Made by a program: the position numbers and the translations under genes. The notes under the pieces are model-generated. The model searched no databases. It was not told the origin of the DNA and worked only from the letters and a program-made list of their open reading frames with translations. This document shows, piece after piece, positions 52,451 to 62,984 of a DNA stretch of 64,000 nucleotides (its first letter is position 1; the number at the start of each line of letters is the position of its first letter). Source of the stretch: Zygnema cylindricum (lineage: Eukaryota > Streptophyta > Zygnematophyceae > Zygnematales > Zygnemataceae); the NCBI GenBank assembly GCA_037447655.1, contig JBBHKE010002000.1:54230-118229 (forward strand), read 5' to 3'.

Positions 52451-55400
52451 ACTCCTTCTTCCTCACTCCCCTCACTTCTCTTCTTCAACTCCATTGGAGT
52501 TGTACAACTATTAGCTTTATCCATTTGAAATTTTTCAAGCATGTTCCCTATTGCTTCCTTTTGAGTCAATCTTATAATTTTTCTTTTTCGGTCTCTCTCT
52601 ACTTGAATTCCCAAAATATATTTTGCTTCCCCCATATCCTTCATTTCAAATCTCCCCTTAAGATTGGTTTTCAGTTTATTAATTTTTTCCATTGATTTAC
52701 TTAAAACAAGCAAATCATTAACATAAATTGCAATAAATATAAAACCTTCCTCATCTTCGAAAACATAGATTGAGTGATCTGAGCTGATCCGGATATATCC
52801 CAGACCGGTAAGAAACTCATCAAGCTTCTTATTCCACTGCCGAGGCGCCTGTTTCAAACCATAAAGAGATTTAATCAGCCGGCATACCTTACTCTCCTCT
52901 CCTTCCTCTACAAACCCTTCGGGTTGTCGCATGAAGATCTCCTCTTCCAATTATCCATGCAAAAAGGATGTCTTGATGTCCATCTGGTGCACTTCCATGT
53001 CTTCCGCTGGTGCCAGGCTGAGAAGTATGCGGACGGAGGGAAATCTGACCACTGGGGCAAAGGTTTCATCGTAGTCAATTCCCTCTTTTTGTGTAAATCC
53101 CTTTGCCACTAATCGGGCCTTGTAGCGCTCGATTGTGTTATCTGGGTTCAGTTTTAATTTGAAGACCCACTTATAACCGATTGGTTTTCGGTGAGGTGGA
53201 CAATCCACCAGCTCCCAAGTATCGGCTGCCATAATTGAGGCCATCTCCCCATTGATGGCTGTCTTCCACCGGTTTCTTTTTGGACAAGTCATCGCCTCTC
53301 CATAAGTTTGAGGTTCATCTTGATGAGATAGTTTAGTTACCTTGTTATTAACCTGTTTTTTTTGTAGTCTTTTGCTACTTCTCCTTCCCCGCTCAAAATC
53401 TGAGGCTGGGATAGATGGTTCTCGTGGATTCATTCGAACAAACTCGGCTTCTCCCCTATCCCTTGATTCCGAATCAATTTCCACCATGTATTCCGCTTCG
53501 GGTAGAGTTGTCACTCGAGTTTCCACAGCCGAGTCCTTTTCGGTCTGATTTGTATCTTCAAGAATGTCATCTTCTCTAAAACCTGGATAGTTAGGGAGCT
53601 CAAAGTTATCGGAATTTTCTGACTCAAATCTGATTTTTAGTGACTTTGTATATTTGAAGGGATCCATAGACTTTCCTTCATCCATAACTACTAGATGCTT
53701 TACTAAGATTATATCTTCCCTTTTTTATATCATAAACTCTATATCTTTTAACATCCTCATCATATCCTAATAAGTATCCCGGTTTTCCTTTATGATCTAG
53801 CTTCCAATTAGACCGATCTGTATCTAGACTGAATACTTGACTGCCAAAAACCTTTAAGTAAGATATGTCTTGTATTCGACTGGTCCATCTCTCTTAAGGT
53901 GTTTGATCTTTTATAGCTGAGGTAAGAACTCTATTTTTGAGGTAATTAGCGCAGTTCATTGCTTTTTCCCAGAACCTTTTTCCTATCTTCTTATCCGACA
54001 ACATAATTCTAGCACTATCACTTAGTGTCTTATATAATTGCTCAGCTACCCCATTCTGTTCCGGGTATTCTGCAACTGTCTTTTGGTGTTGGACCCCATC
54101 TTCCCTCAGAAAATCCTCAAACTGGTTAGAAGTATACTCTCCACCATTGTCACTCTTTATTCTCTTGATTGGAGTTTCATGAAGTTTTTTGCTCCATGCT
54201 TTATATTGTCTAAAACAATCCTGAGCTTCCGACTTGTTTTTCAAAAAATACACTCGGGAATACCGAGACCAATCATCAGTGATAGTCATCATAAATCTCT
54301 TCCCCCCCGGTGAGGGCACTTTAGCTGGTCCCCAAATATCTGTGTGTACTAGATCTAGAATTTTTTCCCCTTTATAGGTGGTTGTTTTAGGAAAGGGTAA
54401 TCTGTGTGTTTACCTTGAGCACATCCACTACAATCACTAATATCATCATTCTCACTGAACTGAATCCCTTCCACCACTCCCATCTTTTTCATCTCTCTTA
54501 ACTTATCTAGATTCACATGCCCAAGCCTCTTATGCCACATCATAATATCATGAACACCAGTATAATAAAATTTCTTCTTTTCATTACTTAAGATCAGCCT
54601 AAACATCCCATGTCTACCTTTCTCAGCAATGAAATAGACATCCTCCTCAAAACTAGCAGTAAAGACTCCTTCCCTAATGCTAGTGAAAAAACCCTTATCA
54701 TCTTATAGAGATGTAGAGATAAGATTTTTGTTCAGCTCTGGAATAAACAATACATCGGAGAATGTTAATATGGATGTCTTTCATTCTACTAACACTTTCA
54801 AATCTACTGATCCCACAAGAGTAGTGGTGACTATCCTCCCATCTCCGTACTCTATCCCTACGTTGGTAATCTTTTTTATCTTAGTGAACAGGTGTCTATC
54901 CTTACACATGTGTATGGAGGCACCTGAATCTACAATCTAGCGTGCTTCACCTTTCAATCCACCGTAAGCACATTTCTGCATTCGTGGAATTTCGACCTCA
55001 TTTTTCGCCTCCAACTCCTCAATCAAAAGGAGCTCATCGTCCTCGTCCTCGGATTCCGCCTCAAGTACCTCTGTGACAAGGGCCTTTTTCTTTCCTCTCA
55101 GGGTACCACCGATCTGCCCCTCCTTTAACCGAAGCTCGGTTAGCTTAGTGCACTCTGCCATATAGTGCCCCGGTTTCTTACAAAAATGACATAAACCTTT
55201 GGGAGCCCTAGGTTCGAACGCGTCGGCCTGTTTTTTCTGCTCCCTACCCCAATAGTTTTCGACCGGTTTTCAGGAATCCTTGTTCCTCCAATCAGTCGCT
55301 ATTGCCAAGGCTTGGCCACTCTTTCCTCCCCTTCGGATCTCAATTATATTCTCTCAAACGAGAATCATCCTTACCACTGAGTTCCATATCCACCTTGAGT

Positions 55401-56050
55401 CCGGCAAGTCTTGCACACGGTTGACTATGTCTCGAACTCATTAGGTAACTTCATCAGTAAACAGTTAACCTTTTCTTTTTCACTAAAATCTTTTCCCGCA
55501 CTGTGTAGCTCCATGAAGAGTGTAGCAAGCTCATTGCAAAAATCCAACATATTTCCCCTTTGTATACATACTACTTAACTTTCTGATCAGCCAACTGTTG
55601 TTGCTGAATCGTACCACTTTGGTACATCTCTATGAGAGCCATCCAAAGATCGGATGCATTTTCTACCTGCAAATGAGAACATGCAAGTCTTTGAGTGAGA
55701 TGGCGTAGGATGAAGTGATTTGCCGCCATATTGTTGAAGTCCCAGGTTTCAGTATCATTCTCCTCGTTCCTCAGAATAGGTGACATAAATGCTGAACCAG
55801 TTGCTATTGGTGTGGTCGCCTCCTTCTCCTTTCCTTTGTACACCACCTCTCCTTCTTTTGTTTCCTCCGTTGAAGGTGAATCCTCTTTCCTGGTGAATCT
55901 CTTCCTCCAAACCTTGGAGGAAATCCAAGACTTGATGGACGCCTCAGCCATCCACTCACTATCCCCCTAAACCTTTTTTCGCATAGAGCTCCTATCATCA
56001 TACTTTCCCAATATATGAATCCAGTTCCATTAAAGATTGGTACCCTAGAG

Positions 56051-56065
56051 GGTGGGCCCATAACC
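56051..56065 (-). other. Primer-binding site of Copia E (initiator tRNA-Met anticodon arm)
   Basis: GGTTATGGGCCCACC on the minus strand, unchanged from A and C and adjacent to the LTR end GTTTCA. Confidence 0.75.
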
Positions 56066-57114
56066 TGAAACTCTGAGACCTCCATAAGTCCTCAGAGTGG
56101 ACAGCTTCCAAGAAGCCTCTAGGATAATCTTGACCCCTTTATGTTTCAGCAAAAACAACCGCCACCCTGGCAGACAAAAACTCTGACCACCTGCACCTTT
56201 GTGAAGGTAAGACTCCCCTGAGTCGATAGCAAAAAGAATCTCTGAATTTGCTCCCCTGAGCAGTAAGTTATGGAGGGTCAAAGTTGACCTTTTGTACAGA
56301 AGCTCTCTAGGAGAGAGGGTCCTATCTCCTAATTTTTCAAAGTCCTATCTCTCTCACAGACTCTATCTTCTGATATACGGAACCAATCAGAACACCGTTC
56401 CGTACGTAAAAGTACAGCTGCCGGTGTACTTTATGTACGAACATTGTACGACATGGCCCAAATTTCGACACATGTCATATCCGGATTCGGTCCCATAATC
56501 TCCGGAGATTCCACGATCAAATGTAATTTCGCCACGTGTCATCCAATGTGGCGATGGCCACAAACCGCCGAAATCTTCTTCCGCGATCTCGGCGGTAATT
56601 CCGACCGTCCGATTAAATTCGGATTTAATCGTAGCCGTAATAAATACATGCGCGGTATTTGTTTCAATTACGAAACAAATGCGCGGTATTGATTTTTTGT
56701 CCGTACCGTACTTCGTACATTATATATTACTGGATCTATGTATCCCGTAATCCATTACAGTTAAATGATTTATCGTACGTATACATATATAAATATACAT
56801 CAAACTATATACTACGTAACATTAATCCTAGACTTAACGGCTAAGGCTACCGGCTATTTCCTGTCTGTCGGCCGGTAGGTACAAGGAACAATTCCTGTCG
56901 CCGGCACATACCTTTTAAATAAATAAACCCTAAGTAATATAAATTTCCCGTAAACCTCAGGATAGCCTAGGTAGCGATGGCTCTAGCTTCCTCTCCAATT
57001 TCTCAGTGATTGCGACAAGTTTGAGAGTTGGAGAGAGAAGTTAGAGGTAGACTGCCTCGGCTTCTTTATTTCTTTTCAGACCTAGAAAATACTTTAAAAC
57101 CATTAGTTTCTACA
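56066..57114 (-). repeat. 5' LTR of Copia E
   Basis: 1049 bp; the inverse partner of 49833-50880. Minus-strand order: U3 hairpin near 56970-57055, antisense tRNA-like block near 56850-56915, CACGTGGC near 56533, GTAC cluster near 56400-56450, leader hairpins near 56265-56160 (HP2 GACTC-AGGG-GAGTC, HP4 CTGCCA-GGG-TGGCGG), terminal gag ATG at 56085. Confidence 0.9.
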
Positions 57115-57889
57115 ATAAGTTTGCGATTTCTCGTGCAGTAGCTGTGGTGGACGTGGGTAGAAAATGTGCCATTTTCGTCAGGTAATCCACGACGACGAAG
57201 ATTGAGTCGTAGCCCTCCTTCGTCCGGGGAAGGGCCACGATGAAATCCATCGAGATCGCCTCCCAAGGAACAGATGGTATTGGAAGGGGTTGTAACAGAC
57301 CTTGTTGCCCTGAATCCGATTTGTTCCTATTACACGAGTCACACGTCCGGACATATTCTGCAATGTCTCGAGTCATGTTTGGCCAGTAATACGCCTCAGC
57401 GACACGTGCGGTTGTTTTATCCCGCCCAAAATGTCCACTGAGCGGCTCGTCGTGACTCATTTTAAGAATCGTGTGACGAAGTTCCGTATTTGTTGGCACA
57501 TAAAGCCGTGTTGCCTTACTCGGTGTGTACCGCCACATACCATTGGCAGTTCGAACGAGTACCTTCCGTTTGATGAGTTCCTTTAGTGCATCATCGTCGT
57601 CGTAGGCGGCCTTTATCCGACTTAACCACTGTTCGTCCACTTGCACCGTACTGGTGACTGCGGTGAGTTTCGGATCTTGCGCTGCGGTCGATGCTGCGGT
57701 GATCTCTTTCACAGAGTCTCCGCTCCCCTGCGGCGATGCTTGCGGTCGTTGCTCCGCTGCCGGCGCAGCGACGTCGGGTCTTCTTGACAGCGCATCCGCC
57801 GGGTTCGTTTTGCCCGGCTTATATTGTATAACAAGTTCCGGACCGAAGGTTTGCAGAAACGTCATCCAGCGCACTTGTTTCTTAGACAA
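57110..57889 (-). CDS. Gypsy RNase H end and integrase, right copy (truncated)
   Basis: 259 residues open without lesions where the left copy has several. It begins in the post-RNase H linker (ADALSRRPDV) and continues through the integrase zinc-binding region (HTILKMSHDEPLSGHFGRDK ... CDSCNRNK) into the catalytic core with MDFIVALP and FVVVDYLTKMAHF. It ends 4 bases inside the Copia LTR, where the element is truncated, so later catalytic residues are missing. Confidence 0.85.
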   Translation of the reverse strand: MSKKQVRWMTFLQTFGPELVIQYKPGKTNPADALSRRPDVAAPAAEQRPQASPQGSGDSVKEITAASTAAQDPKLTAVTSTVQVDEQWLSRIKAAYDDDDALKELIKRKVLVRTANGMWRYTPSKATRLYVPTNTELRHTILKMSHDEPLSGHFGRDKTTARVAEAYYWPNMTRDIAEYVRTCDSCNRNKSDSGQQGLLQPLPIPSVPWEAISMDFIVALPRTKEGYDSIFVVVDYLTKMAHFLPTSTTATAREIANLL

Positions 57890-59138
57890 CTTCGGCTGGG
57901 TTTGGAGATATTGTAAGGCGTGGTGATCCGTGATAACCGTGATCCGTTTCCCCTGAACGTAACACTTCCAAACCTCTAGCGCATTGATGATAGCTATTGT
58001 CTCTTCCTCATGGATGGCCCAGTTCAGCTCTGCTGCCTTTAGTTTTCGACTACCGTAGGCGATGGGATGAAGGCCTTTTCCTTGATCCTACATAAGGATC
58101 GCACCAATAGCCGTATCGCTAGCGTCGATAATTATCGTCCAAGGTAAGTCCGGATCGGGAACAGCTAACACAGGGGCGGTAACCAACCGCTCCTTTAGCG
58201 TGTTAAAGGCTGCCCCTTGCGCCGCTTTCCAATCATAGGGCACATCATTCTTGAGCAATTCCGTGAGCAGTGCAGCGATTTTTGCGAAACCTTCGACAAA
58301 ACGTCGATAATAGGAGCATAGTCCTAGAAAGCTCCGTAACTCCGTGATATTTGCCAGCTGCGGCCACTCCTTAACGGCCTTTGTCTTGTTTGATCCACTG
58401 CGATTCCGTTCCGGCTCACCACATGGCCTAAAAAATCAATCTTCTCCTTGAAGAAGTCACATTTACTTCTTTTTGCGTATAACTTATGCTCTCGAAGAAC
58501 TTGTAGGACCGTCCGTAAATGCTTCATATGTTCTTTCTCCGTTCGGCTATACACCAATATGTCATCTAAGAAGACGATCACAAACGCGTCCAGATATTGC
58601 CGAAAGATGGAATTCATTAAATACATAAAGGTCGCCGGTGCGTTAGTCAACCTGAAAGGCATTACCCAAAACTGGAAATGACCGTAACGAGTTCTGAACG
58701 CCGTCTTCTCCACATCCTCCTCGGCAACTCTGATCTGGTGGTAGCCGCTCCGCAAATCTATTTTCGAAAAATATTTGGCACCTCGAAGTCGATCCAACTA
58801 TTCGTCTATCCTCAGTAGGGGGTACGCATTCTTCACCGTTAATTTGTTCAGCGCTCGGTAGTCAACGCACATACGAAAACCTCCATCTTTCTTGTTCACA
58901 AAGAGAACGGGGGCTCCATACGGTGACTTGCTTGGTTCGATTGCTCGGCTTCGACCAACTCCGCGAGTTGCTTTTTCAATTCGTCCAACTCGGTGTAGCT
59001 CATCTTGTACATCCGATTAGCCGGGGGTACCACTCCAAGAACAAGCTCTATCCTATGGTCTACTTCGCGCTTCGGAGGTAATCCTTCGGGGAGCTTCTGG
59101 GGAAATACATCTGCGTACTCCTCGAGAAGTTTTGTCAC
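57890..59138 (-). pseudogene. Gypsy RT and RNase H, right copy, broken
   Basis: Starts at the gag-pol overlap ([14 protein letters not shown] by GTG or by frameshift). A one-base deletion near 58950 ends the first part. TAG near 58800 follows. RT resumes at 58797 ([32 protein letters not shown]) and is frameshifted again near 58390. RNase H lies between 58380 and 57890, with the DASDTAIGAI region and a TAG-type change in ILMQDQ near 58090. Confidence 0.85.
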
Positions 59139-60457
59139 GACTTCCGGGGCCTCCTCGGAAGTCTTTCCAATGTCGTCACTTTCTTTGGAGTCGAAGTCGG
59201 GGTCCTTCTTCTTCCATTCTTCCGAATCTCCTCCTTCCCCTCCTCCATTAGCTGGACGACCGCCATACCAATTGTTTCCCCTTTCTTGAGTGCCCTATTA
59301 AGCTGTAAGGCCGAAAGCAGGCGTCCCTTTTCCGCTCCCTTACCAGCCGCTCCCGCTTTTACCTCGAACTCTTCTTCACCTTTCTTCACTCTCATGGCGC
59401 CACTTCTCCAATCAATTGTCGAATTCCATTTTTTCAGCCACGGCTTCCCCAAGATTACCTCATGGTCCCCAAGAGGTAATACATGAAGCGTGTCGTACCA
59501 TCGGAATTTCCCAATGCCGACTCGTAACCTCGGGGTACGATGGGTAATGGATAAGGAACTTCCGTCGGCCAATTGTACCGAGTGATGATTATTTAGTACC
59601 ACAAGAGGAAGTTTCAACCTTTTCACCGTCGCCTCGTTAATGAAGTTCCCCGATGCTCCAGAGTCCACCATGAAGTTAGCTGCACTTACTCCTATTAGAC
59701 ACCGAAATATCAAAGGGTTTCCTCCTCCACCGACTAACCTCATAACGGTAAGTTTTCCCTTTTTGGGAACTTTCCGTTTTGGACACTCTCGAGCCATATG
59801 ATCTGGAGAACCGCACTGGAAGCACAGGCCATTTTGCCTTCTCCGCTGGATTTCCTCGGGGGACAAGTCATTGGTCTTGGTCTTGGTGTTTTTCTTCTTT
59901 TTTTGCAGGAAGTTGACCGCTTCCTTATCCTCATTAATTGCGCCGAGCTCCATGGGGGTTGGACCTTCGTCTCGTCGGTTTCCTCCGCTACTGCTCGACC
60001 CGTAGTGATAAGGTCTCCGGAAGTTAAAGTCGACCGAATCGGTCCGCTCCGCAAACTGGATGATTGCCGAGAGAGGAGGAGTCGTGCTTTCCCGAGCAAG
60101 CCATTGTTCCACATCTCTACGAATAGACGACTTAAGCCCCTTCACGAAGCGATCCACGGCTTCATCCTCCGTCATCGTAGGTATTTGAACTTTGAACTCC
60201 AAGAACCGCTGCGTAAACTCCATCACTGAAGTTCGTTGCTTCAATACTGCGATCTTATCTCTCGCCGCCTTCATCGTGTTGACGCGCTGCCAAGTGTCGC
60301 GGAGGAGTTGAACGAAGAGCGCCCAGACGGTCGGTAACTCATCGTCCTCTACCAATGTTCTCCACCAAGCCCCCGCTGCCCCTTTAAGAAGACCACCCGC
60401 GTAGTGAATCTTCTCACGATCCGATAGGCTAGGAAAATTCTTGAGATAGTTGGCCAC
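59135..60457 (-). CDS. Gypsy gag and protease, right copy
   Basis: 440 residues from the first in-frame ATG after a TAG near 60533. Compared with the left copy only two amino acids differ (Glu/Lys in NYLENF, Phe/Leu in AFFVQ), and the last 400 or so residues are the same. CCHC knuckle and [10 protein letters not shown] protease site present. The ancestral start is at about 60687, upstream of the stop. Confidence 0.88.
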   Translation of the reverse strand: MANYLKNFPSLSDREKIHYAGGLLKGAAGAWWRTLVEDDELPTVWALFVQLLRDTWQRVNTMKAARDKIAVLKQRTSVMEFTQRFLEFKVQIPTMTEDEAVDRFVKGLKSSIRRDVEQWLARESTTPPLSAIIQFAERTDSVDFNFRRPYHYGSSSSGGNRRDEGPTPMELGAINEDKEAVNFLQKKKKNTKTKTNDLSPEEIQRRRQNGLCFQCGSPDHMARECPKRKVPKKGKLTVMRLVGGGGNPLIFRCLIGVSAANFMVDSGASGNFINEATVKRLKLPLVVLNNHHSVQLADGSSLSITHRTPRLRVGIGKFRWYDTLHVLPLGDHEVILGKPWLKKWNSTIDWRSGAMRVKKGEEEFEVKAGAAGKGAEKGRLLSALQLNRALKKGETIGMAVVQLMEEGKEEIRKNGRRRTPTSTPKKVTTLERLPRRPRKS

Positions 60458-60708
60458 GGAGAATAGCCATGAGTCAAGGTTCTTGTGTCTTGCAGGGTCA
60501 AATTCACCGGGAAGTCTTAAATTCGGTCTCTAGGAGTCTCTCTCTACGCCTCCATGAGGTCGCTCCCCTAGACGCGACTCCAAGGCTGTACGGTGTAACT
60601 CAGCGGCGCGTTCTGTAATCTCACACTTTCAAACTCCCTGAGAACTTGCGCCAACATTTCTCTATTGGATACGCCGTGTTCATCCATGCTGTCAAGTCAC
60701 GAGTAAAA

Positions 60709-60720
60709 GCTCCGATACCA
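60709..60720 (-). other. Primer-binding site of right Gypsy
   Basis: TGGTATCGGAGC on the minus strand, one base from the conventional TGGTATCAGAGC. The LTR end (CTTTTTACA) lies one base upstream. Confidence 0.75.
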
Positions 60721-60721
60721 G

Positions 60722-61235
60722 TGTAAAAAGGATGACAATACACCACAACACGGCAGAGTGCACAGTGGAAAACACCAAGGGTCTTCCCGTAGCAACAACA
60801 GGAGCACACAGAACTCACAGACAAGGTTGCGCTTTATTACTTGGAAGAGAGTAGAAGGTTGCGCTAGCTGTGTAGGACTTTTTTAGGTGTCATTCACTAG
60901 GTCTTACTCGACTATTTAAACTAACTAACTGCTAGTCAACCTAGTACTATACAGTTGTACACGTGGACCTTCGCGGTCAACCGAGATCAATCCAAAACTT
61001 CCTTCTAGAACTATGCAGTTCAATCTACATTCTGCGGCGTTGCTATGCTGCGCTGCTACGCTGCTGTGCTACTAAGTTGCTACGCCGCTAAGTTGCTATG
61101 TTGCTATGCTGCTATAATGCGCTGGTCTGGAATCGCAGCTTCGCTGCTCTGGAATCGCAACTGCGCTGTTGTGAAATCGCAACTATAGCAGCCTAGCCCC
61201 AGCCACTAAGTACCCAATTCTGTAACCCTGTTACA
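60722..61235 (-). repeat. 5' LTR of right Gypsy
   Basis: 514 bp, TGTAACAGG...TTTTACA. Same layout as 45709-46224 with about 5% differences, including changes in the GCAGCG repeats. It abuts a Copia RT fragment at 61236. Confidence 0.85.
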
Positions 61236-61717
61236 AGTTCGTGGAGGAAAAAGAAGAGAGCAAAGTCTGCAAGCTCATAAAGTTCTTATAAGGACTAAAG
61301 CTGGCTCCCCGACAAAGGATTAAGAAACTAGATGAGTTTCTCATTGGTCTGGGATATATTTGGATCAGGTCTGACCATTCTATCTATATGTTTGAAGATA
61401 AGAATAGTGTCATTTTTATTGCAATCTATGTTGATGATTTGCTAATGTTAAGTAAGTCTTTGGAAAAGATCAATAAGTTAAAGAACGATCTTAGAAGCAG
61501 ATTTGACATGAAGGATTTGGGGGAGGCAAGATGTATTTTGGAAATCCAAATGGAGAGAGATAGGAGGGAAATGATTATCAGACTTACTCAGAAAGAAGCA
61601 ATAGGTAATATGTTTGAGAACTTTCAGATAGAAAAGGCAAACAGTTGTACCACTCCCATGGACTTGAAGAAAGTAAGTGATGGAAGACTAGAAGGAGGAG
61701 TTGTAGTCTTAAATGAT
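61236..61717 (+). pseudogene. Copia RT fragment beside the Gypsy LTR
   Basis: A plus-strand fragment of the same Copia superfamily, starting in the FVEE segment of RT and running through APRQ, KKLDEFL, YVDDLLMLS (about 61427-61453) and DMKDLGEA to GGVVVLND, where similarity stops. TAA near 61289 replaces the Tyr of LYGLK. Both ends are truncated; the left end is the Gypsy insertion point. Confidence 0.85.
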
Positions 61718-62984
61718 TTCTTGTGTCACAAACACCTTCAATCAGAGTTACGTGCTAAACTATTGGTGTGAACAAGACCTGTTTTCCGATGAGTTATGGG
61801 AAAATTATCGAAATGGGCAAAAAGTTACAAATTCACCGGTAGGAATAGGCTATCACACGTCACACGCTTCGACGTCATCGAAGACAAACTTGCAGTTTTT
61901 CACGACGACGGTGGTTCAAAGTTGGGCAGTTTTTTCGCGCGAAAACTATATAATAGCGGATCGGATGTTGTTTTTGCTTGTCATTTTTTAGGTTTACCGT
62001 TTGCTTGTTTCAAAGAAATACGTAACCTTAACCTGACTTCAATATCCACAAATACTTTGAGGAAGTTATATTGTACGATTTTCGGGGAACTTCTAAGAAC
62101 AACAAAGTCGCTGCTCGGAAAGCCGTATATTATTCAAACGCCCGTTTGGTGCGGAAGTGAATTTTTTGTCTGTGGGAATAGGCTATCACAATTCTTCATT
62201 CTTCATGGTGCATGTTGCCCAAAATTTACGCTATTTACGGCGATGTTAACGTCACGGCGACATTAAAGTTTTCAAAAACGGATTTACCGTACTTTGAATT
62301 TGTGCACCGTGTTGCTTATTTACGGTCGGAAACATCCGTACATCACATCTTTCGGTATCAGTATAGTCGTCTAAAGCTAACAGGTCGGTGTCCGTGTGGT
62401 CGCAGTCTTGGTCTCTGTCGTGGTCGCAGTCATGGACGTGGCCGTGGTCCTGTCATTGTTGTTTTACATACTTTCTGTACTGCGGACAGACAACGTGGTT
62501 GTCCGTGCTGCAGACGGACAACGCGCGGAACGACAAACAAACGCCTATTAAAAGGTTTCCAAAACGGCGTCCAAATGTCTATAACTTTGTATAAATATGG
62601 AACAACAAATTGGGTTCTATCGGCTTGATTAAATCTTGAACTGCACAATTATAATAGGCGTTGGTCCGACCACTTTATTGGCTCATGTAAGTGATTACCA
62701 TTACGCTAAAATAACATTGGCTTTTGACTTGCGACACCAAAGATTTCTACGTCAAAAATTCAAAACACCATTGGCCAAAAAAACAATTTCACCCGTTTAT
62801 TTTAAAGCTTTGTCCCTTACCAGTATACATTTACGTGCCGTAAAATCTTTTCAAAATAAGAAACCCTTCAAAGTGTCCATACCCTTACTTTTACTACGAG
62901 TTGTGAAATTTTGTTTTTTTGTGATCCAAATTTTTAGGGTGTGTGCCCAAAGTTTTACATCAAGAGCATTTTCTCATGTAGCCA
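61718..62984. other. Unassigned region with two unclear ORFs
   Basis: A plus-strand ORF at 61796-62266 (156 codons) has no recognisable domain. A degenerate GGTCGT-like run at 62385-62465 echoes the one at 42172-42225. An ORF at 62636-62992 runs into the satellite-like module and is probably spurious. Confidence 0.25.

Larger units (their letters stand above)
50987..56085 (-). pseudogene. Copia E gag-pol polyprotein, broken and interrupted
   Basis: The frame starts at ATG 56085 in the LTR. Gag is frameshifted near 55900-55950 and multiply broken between 55570 and 55162. The knuckle tail (MAEC) and acidic linker are at 55161-54937. TAG near 54937 precedes protease. Integrase zinc finger at 54606-54355 and catalytic core at 54319-53894 (SDNGGEY, NGVAEQ) with a frameshift between. 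RT begins at 53685-52951, has a stop at FLHG, and continues 52950-52429 with YVNDLLVLS, where the usual YVDD has become YVND, replacing a catalytic Asp. X3 splits pol at 51713-52450. RNase H (51712-50987) has WSDASYGD, EAEYMA and FCDNQAAI and is intact. Confidence 0.9.
50881..57114 (-). mobile_element. Copia LTR retrotransposon E, 3' LTR truncated
   Basis: 5' LTR 56066-57114, PBS 56051-56065, gag-pol on the minus strand, polypurine tract near 50974-50985, LTR stub 50881-50973. It has a solo X-family LTR in pol and sits between inverted Gypsy copies. Confidence 0.9.
45709..61235. repeat. 15.5 kb imperfect palindrome of Gypsy and Copia sequence
   Basis: The left arm, 45709-50880 (Gypsy 5' part then a forward Copia LTR), is repeated in inverse at 56066-61235. 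The junction Gypsy ACTTAT / LTR TGTAGAAAC is identical on both arms (49832/49833 and 57115/57114). The arms end exactly at the Gypsy LTR termini, and their outer flanks are unrelated. Between the arms lies Copia E internal DNA plus a 93 bp LTR stub. Independent stops and frameshifts in each arm argue against a simple assembly duplicate. Confidence 0.85.
57115..61235 (-). mobile_element. Gypsy retrotransposon, right copy, 3'-truncated
   Basis: Inverse partner of 45709-49832. LTR 60722-61235, PBS 60709-60720, gag-protease, RT, RNase H and partial integrase. Lesions differ from the left copy: TAG near 60533 in gag, one base lost in the GAAGCCGGAGC region near 58950, TAG in DELLDRL near 58800, and a frameshift near 58390. 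Confidence 0.9.

Noticed and set aside
45709-61235. Palindrome as a pure assembly duplication
   Set aside because: The arms carry different stops, frameshifts and up to about 12% divergence locally, so they are distinct sequences; only the centre join still needs long-read proof.
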